Origin: Promethearchaeota archaeon
Lineage (GTDB): Archaea > Asgardarchaeota > Lokiarchaeia > Sigyniarchaeales > SOKP01
Assembly: GCA_019058135.1 (NCBI GenBank)
Contig: JAHLWE010000225.1
Span: 1 to 22,649 of the forward strand
Reading direction: 5' to 3'
Length of the DNA: 22,649 nucleotides
Of this stretch, positions 5,919 through 13,592 are shown piece by piece. The notes beneath the pieces are model-generated. The model saw nothing but the letters and a program-made list of their open reading frames with translations, had not been told where the DNA came from and did no database searches. How positions within the stretch are numbered: the stretch's first letter is position 1; each line of letters begins with the position of its first letter. A program made the translations under genes and the position numbers.

Positions 5919-7331
5919 TTAGCAACAACCTAACCATATACAAACAGCAATAGAACCGTAAAGGAATTCAAACAATTTTAATGCCTCAATACACCAGTAA
6001 GCAGCTTTAGCAGCAGGCCAAAACCAAATTGCAGCTATAATTATTACCGCACATGCTCCGAACGATACCGCACTAACAGCAATTGTACACAAATTACAGT
6101 CCCAGAAAGGATCACCACCAAAGCAGCCAACAGGTGGGGGAGGGGGGCCACCACCATTACCCCCATTTACAGGGTAGTCCATCAAAGAAGCATAACTTTC
6201 AAGAATTTGAAAATTGTATTCTCCAAGCTGTTCTTTTACTAATTCAGAAAGAGATTTAATTCCTTCTCCCATATTGGTATATCCATAATAAAGTTCCATT
6301 AGGTCTAAATCCTCTGATTTTTTATATATTTTTGCCATTTCTTCCGTAACTTTCGCTAAAATGTCGTATTGTTGGGATAATATAACAGACATATTGAAAT
6401 ATACAAACTCCATCGAAGTTATAGTTTTTCCGTTGAGAGGAATATATTTTATAGATGTAAATGAACTATTATAAATCTCTGAATTTAAAGGTTCAAAGTA
6501 AGTATCAATCGTTAAGATATAATTCTTATGGTAAATTACGTATTCTAATTGATAATAGTGGAAATAGAAATTTTCTGAAGTAATTTCAGTCGAAATGAAG
6601 TAAGCAGATTTACTATAATTACTAGTAAATTTATCATAACTCCATAAAATAGTATGAGTAAGAATAAATTCATAGACTATTCCATTAAATTCATATTTTT
6701 TGAGAATAACTATTTGATCTTCTCTTTGTTCTAATGTCTCAGATGTTATACTTATTGATTCACTCTCAATAGGACATTCTTGATTCTCATTACAAGAAAA
6801 GCAACCTGTATAATACAAAAGTTGTGGTTCTATTAGTAATTCAAATTTTTTATCGATTATTTTATCTACTGTAATATGGTGTGAAGTTGTCCAAATTGGA
6901 TAATCAGCATTAATCCATGCTAAAATACCACCAATCATATTATATACTTTTGTAAAACCATATTCAACTAAAATTTCACCTGCTTGTTGACTTCGATAAC
7001 CAGATTTACAGTAAATTATTATCTCAGAAGTCTTATAATCTTCAAGTTCATTCATTCTAACAGTGAGATCACCTAAAGGCACGAGAATGGCATTATATAG
7101 ATGTCCCAGATTATATTCACATTGGGTTCTAACATCTAAAATTACAACGTTGGAATATTTATTTTGCTCAGTTATCATTCTATTTGCAACATCTACGGAT
7201 ATTGTTTGATATGCTTGCTCCTCAGCGGAAACCAATATTATTGAGCTGAAAGATGGCACCAAGAAAGCTATAATAATCAAAAGAGCTACAATTTTACATT
7301 TACTATTTTTCAAACAATTGTTTAATTTCAT
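5919..7331 (-). CDS. Secreted rhodanese-domain protein with a Cys-rich hydrophobic C-terminal module
   Basis: A 470-residue protein. Residues 1-36 form a signal peptide or anchor (IVALLIIIAFLVPSFSS, then VSAEE). Residues 42-148 are a rhodanese domain with LDVR at 65-68 and the active-site loop CKSGYRS (Cys108), so sulfur transfer is plausible. Its position outside the membrane is inferred from the signal. A middle region of about 230 residues is Tyr/Ser rich and has one small Cys group (CFSCNENQEC). A linker GGNGGGPPPPP (about 390-400) leads to 68 residues with eight cysteines, long hydrophobic stretches and a terminal CC. This tail resembles halocin C8-type bacteriocin domains. The start at 7331 is the only ATG before the signal. 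A TATA-like CTATAAATTT lies about 40 bases upstream (7371-7380). Confidence 0.85.
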   Translation of the reverse strand: MKLNNCLKNSKCKIVALLIIIAFLVPSFSSIILVSAEEQAYQTISVDVANRMITEQNKYSNVVILDVRTQCEYNLGHLYNAILVPLGDLTVRMNELEDYKTSEIIIYCKSGYRSQQAGEILVEYGFTKVYNMIGGILAWINADYPIWTTSHHITVDKIIDKKFELLIEPQLLYYTGCFSCNENQECPIESESISITSETLEQREDQIVILKKYEFNGIVYEFILTHTILWSYDKFTSNYSKSAYFISTEITSENFYFHYYQLEYVIYHKNYILTIDTYFEPLNSEIYNSSFTSIKYIPLNGKTITSMEFVYFNMSVILSQQYDILAKVTEEMAKIYKKSEDLDLMELYYGYTNMGEGIKSLSELVKEQLGEYNFQILESYASLMDYPVNGGNGGGPPPPPVGCFGGDPFWDCNLCTIAVSAVSFGACAVIIIAAIWFWPAAKAAYWCIEALKLFEFLYGSIAVCIWLGCC

Positions 7332-7447
7332 AGTATTATCACTTTAAATTTTATTTTTTGTCTTTAATTTAAATTTATAGATCGTGACTAAGATTTATAC
7401 GTTATTCAAAAATAATGATGCATAATCTCAGTTATAACTCTATTCAT

Positions 7448-7486
7448 AGTGGGTTTTTAGTGGGTATATTTTGAGAAATATATAAA
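7448..7486 (+). promoter_or_regulatory. Promoter with paired direct repeat upstream of the AbrB-like gene
   Basis: AGTGGGT occurs at 7448-7454 and again at 7459-7465, eleven bases apart, about one helical turn. The TATA-like ATATATAAA follows directly at about 7477-7485, placing the expected transcript start at or just before the ATG at 7508 (a leaderless or nearly leaderless mRNA). GTGGG is rare in this AT-rich DNA, so the pair is a good candidate operator, perhaps for autoregulation by the AbrB-like protein. Confidence 0.4.
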
Positions 7487-7507
7487 ATAAAAACTTATGA
7501 GATAATT

Positions 7508-7660
7508 ATGATTATAACTGTAAGAATATTAAAAAGTGGTAATTCTAAAGTAGTATCTCTTCCAAAATCAGTATTAAAATATTACAATTTAAGAGTAGGT
7601 GATTATATCGAATTAGATATTAAAAACGTCTATAAAAAAAATGATAAAAAATCTTTATGA
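7508..7660 (+). CDS. AbrB/MazE-like DNA-binding protein (50 aa)
   Basis: A short frame reading MIITVRILKSGNSKVVSLPK, then SVLKYYNLRVGDYIELDI and a Lys-rich end. This is the swapped-hairpin SpoVT-AbrB fold: the pattern (V)xxxGNSxxVxLPKxxLxxxxLxxGDxIEL is the standard signature and is complete. Such proteins are transcription regulators or antitoxins that repress their own promoters. No toxin gene of the MazF, PIN or similar type follows. The next DNA is a decayed YkgJ fragment, so a partner, if any, has been lost or lies elsewhere. Too short for most gene callers. A promoter with paired repeats sits just upstream. Confidence 0.75.
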   Translation: MIITVRILKSGNSKVVSLPKSVLKYYNLRVGDYIELDIKNVYKKNDKKSL

Positions 7661-7738
7661 GTTTTTCTCCCAAAATTGAGGTAAGTTATATTTAAAAAAT
7701 TCTATATTTAATGATTTTATAGAGTGCCCAATTTCAAA

Positions 7739-7871
7739 GGAAAATAGCAAATTCATTGAAATTTGTAATACTAATGTAGATAAGAGTAGAATTAAACTTA
7801 CAGCATGAACCTTTATAAAAAATATTTTAAAATTTGGATATAAGATGAAAAAATGGATGATAGAAGATTAA
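7739..7871 (+). pseudogene. Decayed copy of the 3' end of the YkgJ-family gene
   Basis: The 133 bases 7739-7871 align without gaps to 3408-3540, the last 43 codons plus stop of the YkgJ-type gene. By hand count there are about 25 mismatches. The reading is ENSKFIEICNTNVDKSRIKL then TA, a TGA at 7806-7808, then TFIKNILKFGYKMKKWMIED and TAA at the same place as the parent stop. Similarity continues a little past the stop (GGGAATTGAGAGAG against ATGAATTGAGAGAA). The Cys-cluster part of the gene is absent. The final stop overlaps the stop codon of the minus-strand gene 7868-9538. Confidence 0.8.
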
Positions 7872-9538
7872 TTATTTGGGAATTGAGAGAGTGCTAATAA
7901 AACCCAATATAAAATCCTAATTTCTATTTTATATCCAAGATTATCGAGATTCCAATTTAACTTTTTAAGACCTTTTAGATTATGAAAGAGTATTGTTTCA
8001 TTTTGGATATAATTTTTCATTTTATTTATTTCATCTTTTATCTCATTATTTAAATTCAATAGAGATGCCATTAACAAAAATTTAGCAGTGTCAGTAAGAT
8101 TGCTATTAATAGAGCCATTTATTGTAATATTTTGCTTAAGATGTCTGAGAAATTCTTGAGAAATATCGCTTAAATCACCAAAATTATTTAATAATTTAAG
8201 AGAAAGAATTTTATCAAATAAATCTATATTTGGATAATAGTCTTCGGCTGTTTTAATATCATATTTTAATAAATTGGATTCTAATTGGGAATATTTTTGG
8301 GTAGAAACTCCATTTTTTTCTAAAATTTTAAGAGTTAATAAAGAATATGTATTTAGATGTAATTTCCAGGGAATAAAATCAGAAAGCTCTCCAAAAATAA
8401 ATTTTTTTATCTTTCCGATGTCAATGCTTTCATGTGATAATAAATTAAACTCTGAAAAAATTGCAGTTCCAAAAAAAACATTTAAAGGATCAGTGGCTGA
8501 ACCAATTCCTGCACAAAAAACTTTATTAGAGATAAAATTTTGTAATCTATTAACGATCTCGTTTCTAGAATAAGGTAAATTTAACCCCATCATTTTTAAA
8601 GAACATATGAAATAATAGAATGTCTCTAAATCTTGAAACTCTTTAAAATTATGTTGTTGTAAATTTTCAATATTAATTTTTATACTATTTCTAATAATTG
8701 AAGATAATTGGGGAAAATCACCAAAAAATTCAATAAATTTTTCACTTTCAATATCTAAAGATTTTTTTATTTTAATTTCCTCGATTGATTGTTTAACTTC
8801 TGTTGATTCAATAAGAGAGAGATCTTCAGCTCGAATTTTGCTAATTTTGTTTAAAATCTCTGTGGCTTCATCTTTGTTTTCGATTGGAGTCTCTTTACGT
8901 AGAATGATTTCACTATCAATTCTTTGTTGTTTAAGTTTTTCTAAAAGAACCATTATAGCTTTTTCTGCAGGTTTAATAAATCTTGCCGGTATTTTCCTAA
9001 CTTCAACTGAAACAGGAGTAGGTTCCTTTTTAATTTTATCACTTTTTAAAAAATTAATAATTGTAGGTGAGACATAAGATTCTTTGAAATTCTCAACTTT
9101 CTCTATAAATCCTCTTGGAAGTAAATTGAAAACATTGAGATTTAAAAGTTGGGTTTTGTTTTTACTTATAAAATATCGGATAATAATTTCAATAAGGGAA
9201 GCCTCTATAATCGGTCGTAAAATTAAATCTACTATTTGACTATATTTCTCAATATTTTCATATTTTTCTTTAATCGAATTTAGAAAATCATTTTTAAATG
9301 AGATAATCTCATCTCTTGGAACACCAATTGTTCTTAATCCTAATGAAACGACCTCAAATATATTTTCAATATTTTTTTTATAAGTTGTAAAATCATCATT
9401 TTTAGTCTCATTTTCTAATTTAATATAAGCCTCTACAAATAAGTCAGATAAATAATCATAAAATCTTCCAAAAAAAGTTAAAATATCTTCTCCAAGCACT
9501 TGATTAAAATTTTGAAAGAAATAATCAACATTTTCCAT
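7868..9538 (-). CDS. Large helical cytoplasmic protein, possibly with alpha/alpha-toroid-like C-terminal half
   Basis: A 556-residue protein without signal peptide or membrane helices. Residues 1-230 are helical and charged, including FLKSDKIKKEPTPVSVEVRK as a linker. Residues 280-556 contain helix pairs with Asn/Asp-rich turns (for example DLETFYYFICSLKMMGLN, ATDPLNVFFGTAIFSEFNLL, LHLNTYSLLTLKILEKNG) that recall prenyltransferase/terpene-cyclase toroid repeats, though no metal-binding Asp/Cys/His set is evident. Function unknown. The start ATG at 9538 has TATA-like AAATATAAAAA about 28 bases upstream. The last residues (LSQFPNN) and the stop codon lie in DNA that is similar on the other strand to the region around the YkgJ stop, so the 3' end may have been reshaped by that duplication. 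It is divergent from the methyltransferase gene at 9599. Confidence 0.8.
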   Translation of the reverse strand: MENVDYFFQNFNQVLGEDILTFFGRFYDYLSDLFVEAYIKLENETKNDDFTTYKKNIENIFEVVSLGLRTIGVPRDEIISFKNDFLNSIKEKYENIEKYSQIVDLILRPIIEASLIEIIIRYFISKNKTQLLNLNVFNLLPRGFIEKVENFKESYVSPTIINFLKSDKIKKEPTPVSVEVRKIPARFIKPAEKAIMVLLEKLKQQRIDSEIILRKETPIENKDEATEILNKISKIRAEDLSLIESTEVKQSIEEIKIKKSLDIESEKFIEFFGDFPQLSSIIRNSIKINIENLQQHNFKEFQDLETFYYFICSLKMMGLNLPYSRNEIVNRLQNFISNKVFCAGIGSATDPLNVFFGTAIFSEFNLLSHESIDIGKIKKFIFGELSDFIPWKLHLNTYSLLTLKILEKNGVSTQKYSQLESNLLKYDIKTAEDYYPNIDLFDKILSLKLLNNFGDLSDISQEFLRHLKQNITINGSINSNLTDTAKFLLMASLLNLNNEIKDEINKMKNYIQNETILFHNLKGLKKLNWNLDNLGYKIEIRILYWVLLALSQFPNN

Positions 9539-9540
9539 AA

Positions 9541-9583
9541 TTTATAGAAGTATCAATATTTTTTTATATTTTAGTATATTTTT
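9541..9583. repeat. Divergent promoter segment, duplicated at 22227-22269
   Basis: This short spacer between the helical protein gene and the methyltransferase gene recurs at 22227-22269. Both copies begin TTTATAGAAGTAT and share TTATATTTTAGTATATTTT, with only a few substitutions and no gap. It probably contains the TATA elements for both flanking genes. The distant copy is followed by a degraded start of the methyltransferase gene. Confidence 0.7.
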
Positions 9584-9598
9584 TTTTATTGAGATTTA

Positions 9599-10351
9599 AT
9601 GGGTTTTTATGATTGTTTTGCAAAAGACTTTGATCAAAAAAGGAGGAAGCCCTGGAAAGCCTTTAAAGAGTTTTATGAATCCATAATGGAAGGCGGTCTT
9701 GACATCAGCGGAACAATTTTAGATGCTGGATGTGGAAATGGGAGGAATATGTCAATTATTGGAGATAACCAAAATGATTTTCGTATAATCGGATTAGATA
9801 ATTCGATCGAATTATTGAAAATTATTAAAAATCAAAGAGATGAATTGATTAGACATGGAAATAATCGCTTAAAAACGAGAAAAATCGAAATAATATTATC
9901 TGATCTAATTTACCTTCCATTTAGAAAAGAAGTATTTGACCATATCTTTGCAATCGCTTCGATTCATCACTTATATAGCAAAAAAGCTCGTTCAGATTTT
10001 ATGTATAATCTCCCAAATTTAATGATAGAAAACGGTTCGTTTATCTTATCTGTATGGCGAAAATGGCAAAAAAGGTTTCGAAAATATTTTATAAAAGATT
10101 GGTTAAAAAGAAGGCTTTCTCTCAAATATAGGGAATCTCAATTTAGCAAAGGGTTGCAAGAATTTGGCGATATAATAATACCTTGGAAAAAATCGAATAA
10201 TAAAGGATCTTACACTCGCTATTATCACTTATTTTCAGAAAAAGAAGTTATAATATTTACTAAACACTTTAAAATCCGAAAATTCTCAATCTTAGGAGGA
10301 CCGGGAAATAAGGACAATTTCTTTATTTGGCTGCGAAAAGAAAATCAGTAA
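9599..10351 (+). CDS. Trm9/ALKBH8-like SAM-dependent tRNA wobble-uridine methyltransferase
   Basis: A 250-residue class I methyltransferase. Motif I is LDAGCGNGRN (41-50), the acidic residue closing the second strand is D67, motif IV is SDLIYLPFRKEVFD (101-114), and IASIHHLYS (119-127) follows. The late motifs DIIIPW (191-196), RYYHLF (207-212) and N240 are those of the Trm9 and ALKBH8 methyltransferase domains, which finish 5-methoxycarbonylmethyluridine at tRNA position 34. This family knowledge makes a tRNA target likely here. Eukaryotic Trm9 needs the small partner Trm112, which is not in this window. ATG 9599 is preceded by GAG at a short distance. The upstream neighbour is divergent, so the gene has its own promoter in the 60-base spacer. 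A decayed copy of its 5' end lies near 22227-22310. Confidence 0.82.
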   Translation: MGFYDCFAKDFDQKRRKPWKAFKEFYESIMEGGLDISGTILDAGCGNGRNMSIIGDNQNDFRIIGLDNSIELLKIIKNQRDELIRHGNNRLKTRKIEIILSDLIYLPFRKEVFDHIFAIASIHHLYSKKARSDFMYNLPNLMIENGSFILSVWRKWQKRFRKYFIKDWLKRRLSLKYRESQFSKGLQEFGDIIIPWKKSNNKGSYTRYYHLFSEKEVIIFTKHFKIRKFSILGGPGNKDNFFIWLRKENQ

Positions 10352-10371
10352 AATAAGAATCTATTTATTAT

Positions 10372-10863
10372 TTAATGGCATATAATCGATTGAAGCATTT
10401 CAATTATAAATTTCTCATAGTTTAAGTAATATTTTCTAATCACTTCAAAATGAATAGTTATAACTCGCCCAGTAATTTCACAAAAAAATATTGAGTGAAT
10501 GATTTTTGAAGGGTAATAACCTTTTCTTATCATTTTAGTCATTGTTCCAAAACAATATGTACATTCATGACTTAAGAGCCAAATGTTTTCTTTTTTTGTA
10601 ACTACAATATTAATGCTATTATATGTATCAATAGAATCTTGTACTTCTCTAGCGTGATAATACTTTTCTCTTGCCTTTTTGTACCATGATAATTCAATTT
10701 TTACACTTTTACCAAAATTTTCGTCAAATTCATCATGAGATTCGAAGAATATTGTTCCTTTTTCATGATTCCCTTCTACTTTTACTTCTTCAAACCAGAT
10801 TGGGGTTTTATTTATTACTATTTTACATTTGTCGTTAGAATAAACATAATAATTTTTTTGCAA
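10372..10863 (-). CDS. Hypothetical protein (163 aa)
   Basis: A soluble protein rich in beta-strand-like segments at the start (YYVYSNDKCKIVINKTPIWF) and in helices at the end (YYLNYEKFIIEMLQ). One CxxC-like pair appears in HECTYCFGTMTK at about residues 99-110. Further Cys residues occur singly (C13, FFCEIT, and C162 near the end), so a metal site is possible but not shown. No family is recognised. It follows the helix-hairpin-helix gene by 33 bases on the same strand and is probably the last gene of a three-gene unit starting at 12114. Its end faces the methyltransferase gene tail to tail. Confidence 0.7.
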   Translation of the reverse strand: MQKNYYVYSNDKCKIVINKTPIWFEEVKVEGNHEKGTIFFESHDEFDENFGKSVKIELSWYKKAREKYYHAREVQDSIDTYNSINIVVTKKENIWLLSHECTYCFGTMTKMIRKGYYPSKIIHSIFFCEITGRVITIHFEVIRKYYLNYEKFIIEMLQSIICH

Positions 10864-10896
10864 TGTTATTCCACTAACTTTCTTTATTAAGTATAA

Positions 10897-11391
10897 TTAC
10901 TCAATTAATTTCTTACCTGCTTCAATCCATTTAATTACTCGTTCTTCTGAACACCCTGAAACTAAGCTAGCAACTTCCTTAGGATCCTCTTTAATTAATG
11001 TTTGAACATCAGGAATTCCAATTTCCATCAGTTTTTTTTCTGTAGATGGTCCTAATTTTTCTAACACAGTTAATTTTATTGGAATTTTCTTAATTACTTT
11101 CTTTTTTGTTATTTTTTTAGATTTTTCTTCCTTTTTCCTATAGGGCTCACGTTTTGGTTTTTCCTTCAAATCTAATTTTAAATTATTTAAGTATTCAATA
11201 TTTTTTTGATATTCTGTTTTTCTGCGAAAATCAATCTTTATTTTTGCGCTTTTTAAATCTTGCAATGTTTTATTTGATTTTCTAACTTCTTTAAGTGAAA
11301 ATCCAGTGCCTTTTTTAAAATACTTTTCTCTACTTGGTGATATAACTGTAGGTTTTTGTATCATGATAATTCGATTTTTCCTGTTTTTCAA
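10897..11391 (-). CDS. Lys-rich protein with C-terminal helix-hairpin-helix domain
   Basis: A 164-residue protein. The first 100 residues are strongly basic and low in complexity (KPKREPYRKKEEKSKK and KKKVIKKIPIK). The last 60 form a helix-hairpin-helix domain of the kind found in Rad51/RadA N-terminal and RNA polymerase alpha-like modules: VLEKLGPSTEKKLMEIGIPD, then VQTLIKEDPKEVASLVSG and a closing helix. This fold binds nucleic acid without sequence preference, so a nucleic-acid-associated role is likely, aided by the basic tail. It sits between a longin-like gene (78 bases upstream) and an unknown gene (33 bases downstream) on the same strand. Confidence 0.75.
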   Translation of the reverse strand: MKNRKNRIIMIQKPTVISPSREKYFKKGTGFSLKEVRKSNKTLQDLKSAKIKIDFRRKTEYQKNIEYLNNLKLDLKEKPKREPYRKKEEKSKKITKKKVIKKIPIKLTVLEKLGPSTEKKLMEIGIPDVQTLIKEDPKEVASLVSGCSEERVIKWIEAGKKLIE

Positions 11392-11469
11392 AAATTATGA
11401 AATTATTATTTTGAGTTTATTAATTAAAATGAATTTTTGAAATTTTCTTTTTTTTCCCAATTTGAGTTT

Positions 11470-12114
11470 TTATAATTTAATAATTTCTAGATTTTCCAAT
11501 TTTTTAAGGCTCTCTCTTATTTTGCTTTCTATAGTATTAAAAATTCTTGAAATCCGGAGTGGGGATTTTTTTCCATTACATTCTAGAGCAATTTTTAGTT
11601 CTTTATCATTTATTATCCCCATATTTTTGATACGCTCAAGTACATTTTTTGCAATAATTAGTTTTGGTAAAATTTCTGCTCCACGACCTCCAACTGATAA
11701 TACATCTATCTCATCAATAAAACTTAAAAAATAATTTTTCTCTGAGGTTTTTCTAAATTTCTTTAAATCCTTTTCATGTTTTTCATAAAATTTTAAGCCA
11801 AAATTTTGTAATATTTCGATTAATTTTTCTTTATCATCATCCTCATCAGATATCGAACAAAATAGCACATGAGACAATGGATGGTAGTACATTATTATCG
11901 TGGAGTATTCTCCAGAAATAATCCTATTTGCATCACCTACCCCCTTTCCATTAGTCATGGCATCTTGTATATCATCAATCATCTTATTTACTTCTTTAAA
12001 GAAATTAGTTAATAATTCTGTTTTTAAATTTTTACTTTTATTAAATTCTTTAAAAGATTTTTCTAAAATAAGAATTCCAGCATCCCCATCAATCAAAAAT
12101 ACTTTATAAATCAA
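11470..12114 (-). CDS. Longin-like domain protein with helical C-terminus
   Basis: A 214-residue protein. The N-terminal 120 residues have the order expected of a longin (SNARE-like) fold: a first strand IYKVFLIDGDAGILILEKSF, a helix LLTNFFKEVNKMIDDI, then strands GEYSTIIMYYHPLSHVLFC and SISDEDDDKE, and a long helix KLIEILQNFGLKFYEKHEKD. In eukaryotes this fold is found in SNAREs, adaptor sigma subunits, TRAPP and SRX, where it binds GTPases or coats. Asgard archaea are known to encode several. The C-terminal 70 residues (KNVLERIKNMGIIND to the end) are helical and could be a winged-helix-like module. It heads a three-gene minus-strand unit and starts in the spacer that divides it from the transglutaminase gene. 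Confidence 0.72.
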   Translation of the reverse strand: MIYKVFLIDGDAGILILEKSFKEFNKSKNLKTELLTNFFKEVNKMIDDIQDAMTNGKGVGDANRIISGEYSTIIMYYHPLSHVLFCSISDEDDDKEKLIEILQNFGLKFYEKHEKDLKKFRKTSEKNYFLSFIDEIDVLSVGGRGAEILPKLIIAKNVLERIKNMGIINDKELKIALECNGKKSPLRISRIFNTIESKIRESLKKLENLEIIKL

Positions 12115-12228
12115 AGATAAGCCTCTTTCCGATTAATATATACTTTAAAACGAATTTTCCAACTTTAAATAATCAATTTTATATTTTAAGACTTTATTAT
12201 TTGGATAAAATTAAGAATTGATAATATT

Positions 12229-13560
12229 ATGCAAAAAAAAACTATTATATTAACATTTATTTTATTTGAATTAACTTTCTGTCATATCTCATTTATTCAC
12301 TTTAATTTTGTGAAAGGGTTAGAACAAGTTTCGATTAAATCAGAATACCCAGGAATAACACATTATAATATGATTCAAAATGTTACTTACGAAATTACTC
12401 TAAATTGGACTTTAACTCGTTTAGGTCCAAATCCTTATGCATTTTATTTAAAATATTCTCTTTTTGATAATCGTATCCCCAGTGAATATGAATTTACTCC
12501 CCCAATACAAGTATCTTCATTAGAATATCATTCAATTGAAGGTAATGGAACTGAAATAATTACTCAAACAGATGAATTTGGTAATCGTTACTGTTTATTT
12601 AATCGCATAATTAACAATTCAAATAGTGCTCCAATTTTGATTAATCAAAAATATGTCATAACATTGAGTGAAATTTCTTTTGATAATAATATCCCTATGG
12701 AAAATATTGGTATATACAACACTTCAGATATAATTTATGAGCTATATTGTCAAGCAGAACCACTTTTTGAAATGAATGATCCTACTTTGATATCTCTTTC
12801 TAATAGCCTTGTTGAGGGATTAACCAACCCAATTGATAAAGCTAAAGCAATCTACGATTATGTTTCTGAAAACATTGAATATGTAGGACAAGCCGTAGAA
12901 AGAGGAGCTCTGTGGGCATATCAAAATAAAGAGGGAGATTGTAGTGAATTCTCTAATTTAATGATTACTTTATTAAGAATTCAAGGAATTCCAGCTAGGA
13001 AATGTACTGGTATGATTTTAAGTAATGCTACCGCAGCTGGTGTTGCTACACCAAATAATAATCTCGGAGTAGGCGCCGAATGGTATTATTATAGCAATTT
13101 TACCAAAAATTCAACATCATTTTCCGCAGGAATACTTGATTCCAATATATTACTTCATGCTTGGTTGGAATATTATGTGCCCAACATCGGGTGGATCCCA
13201 TCGGATCCTACATGGGGCAGCACCGGATATAATTATTTTAATTATATGGACTTCATTCATTTAACAGCAAATATAGGTGCATGGTTTGAAATCCCTTCTT
13301 TAACAAACTATGTTAGTGAATATTCTGTTCTTCCTAATCCTGTGTATCAAGCCAATGGGGTTTTCGAATATGAAACTTTAATACATATCGAAGTTCTTGA
13401 AGTAAATCTAATAGAAGATAATACTATATTGCCTATTATAGTTGGATTAATTATCCTAATAACTTTTTTAGTCATAATTTATATCTACATAAAAACTGGT
13501 AAAAGTAAGAAGGAAAATAAAGTAATGTATGAAAATGATTCTCTTTCTTATACATATTAA
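12229..13560 (+). CDS. Secreted, membrane-anchored transglutaminase-like protein
   Basis: A 443-residue protein. Residues 1-30 are a signal peptide (TIILTFILFELTFCHISFIHF). Residues 31-195 form a Asn/Thr-rich, beta-rich extracellular region with several potential N-glycosylation sites. A transglutaminase-like core follows: KAKAIYDYVSENIEYVG (204-220), KEGDCSEFSNLM with catalytic Cys238, LLHAWLEYY with His310 and IPSDPTWG with Asp326. The complete Cys-His-Asp triad argues for an active enzyme, either a peptidase or a protein cross-linker acting outside the cell. A C-terminal membrane helix (401-421, PIIVGLIILITFLVIIYIYI) with a basic stop-transfer tail anchors it. It stands alone, divergent from the longin gene and convergent with the GTPase gene. 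Confidence 0.85.
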   Translation: MQKKTIILTFILFELTFCHISFIHFNFVKGLEQVSIKSEYPGITHYNMIQNVTYEITLNWTLTRLGPNPYAFYLKYSLFDNRIPSEYEFTPPIQVSSLEYHSIEGNGTEIITQTDEFGNRYCLFNRIINNSNSAPILINQKYVITLSEISFDNNIPMENIGIYNTSDIIYELYCQAEPLFEMNDPTLISLSNSLVEGLTNPIDKAKAIYDYVSENIEYVGQAVERGALWAYQNKEGDCSEFSNLMITLLRIQGIPARKCTGMILSNATAAGVATPNNNLGVGAEWYYYSNFTKNSTSFSAGILDSNILLHAWLEYYVPNIGWIPSDPTWGSTGYNYFNYMDFIHLTANIGAWFEIPSLTNYVSEYSVLPNPVYQANGVFEYETLIHIEVLEVNLIEDNTILPIIVGLIILITFLVIIYIYIKTGKSKKENKVMYENDSLSYTY

Positions 13561-13592
13561 ATTATCAAATTCCTAAATATAATTATTTTTTC

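Noticed and set aside
6120..6175. G/C-rich tract near the centre of the rhodanese gene as a possible structured RNA
   Set aside because: It simply encodes the Gly/Pro linker on the minus strand.
8274..9077. Two plus-strand open frames (8274-8573 and 8838-9077)
   Set aside because: Both lie antisense within the 556-codon minus-strand gene and show no domain, start signal or sensible composition.
11462..12109. Plus-strand frames 11462-11734 and 11900-12109
   Set aside because: Antisense to the longin-like gene, which has a recognisable fold pattern; Ser/Leu/Ile-rich shadows typical of the reverse of Lys/Glu/Asn-rich coding DNA.
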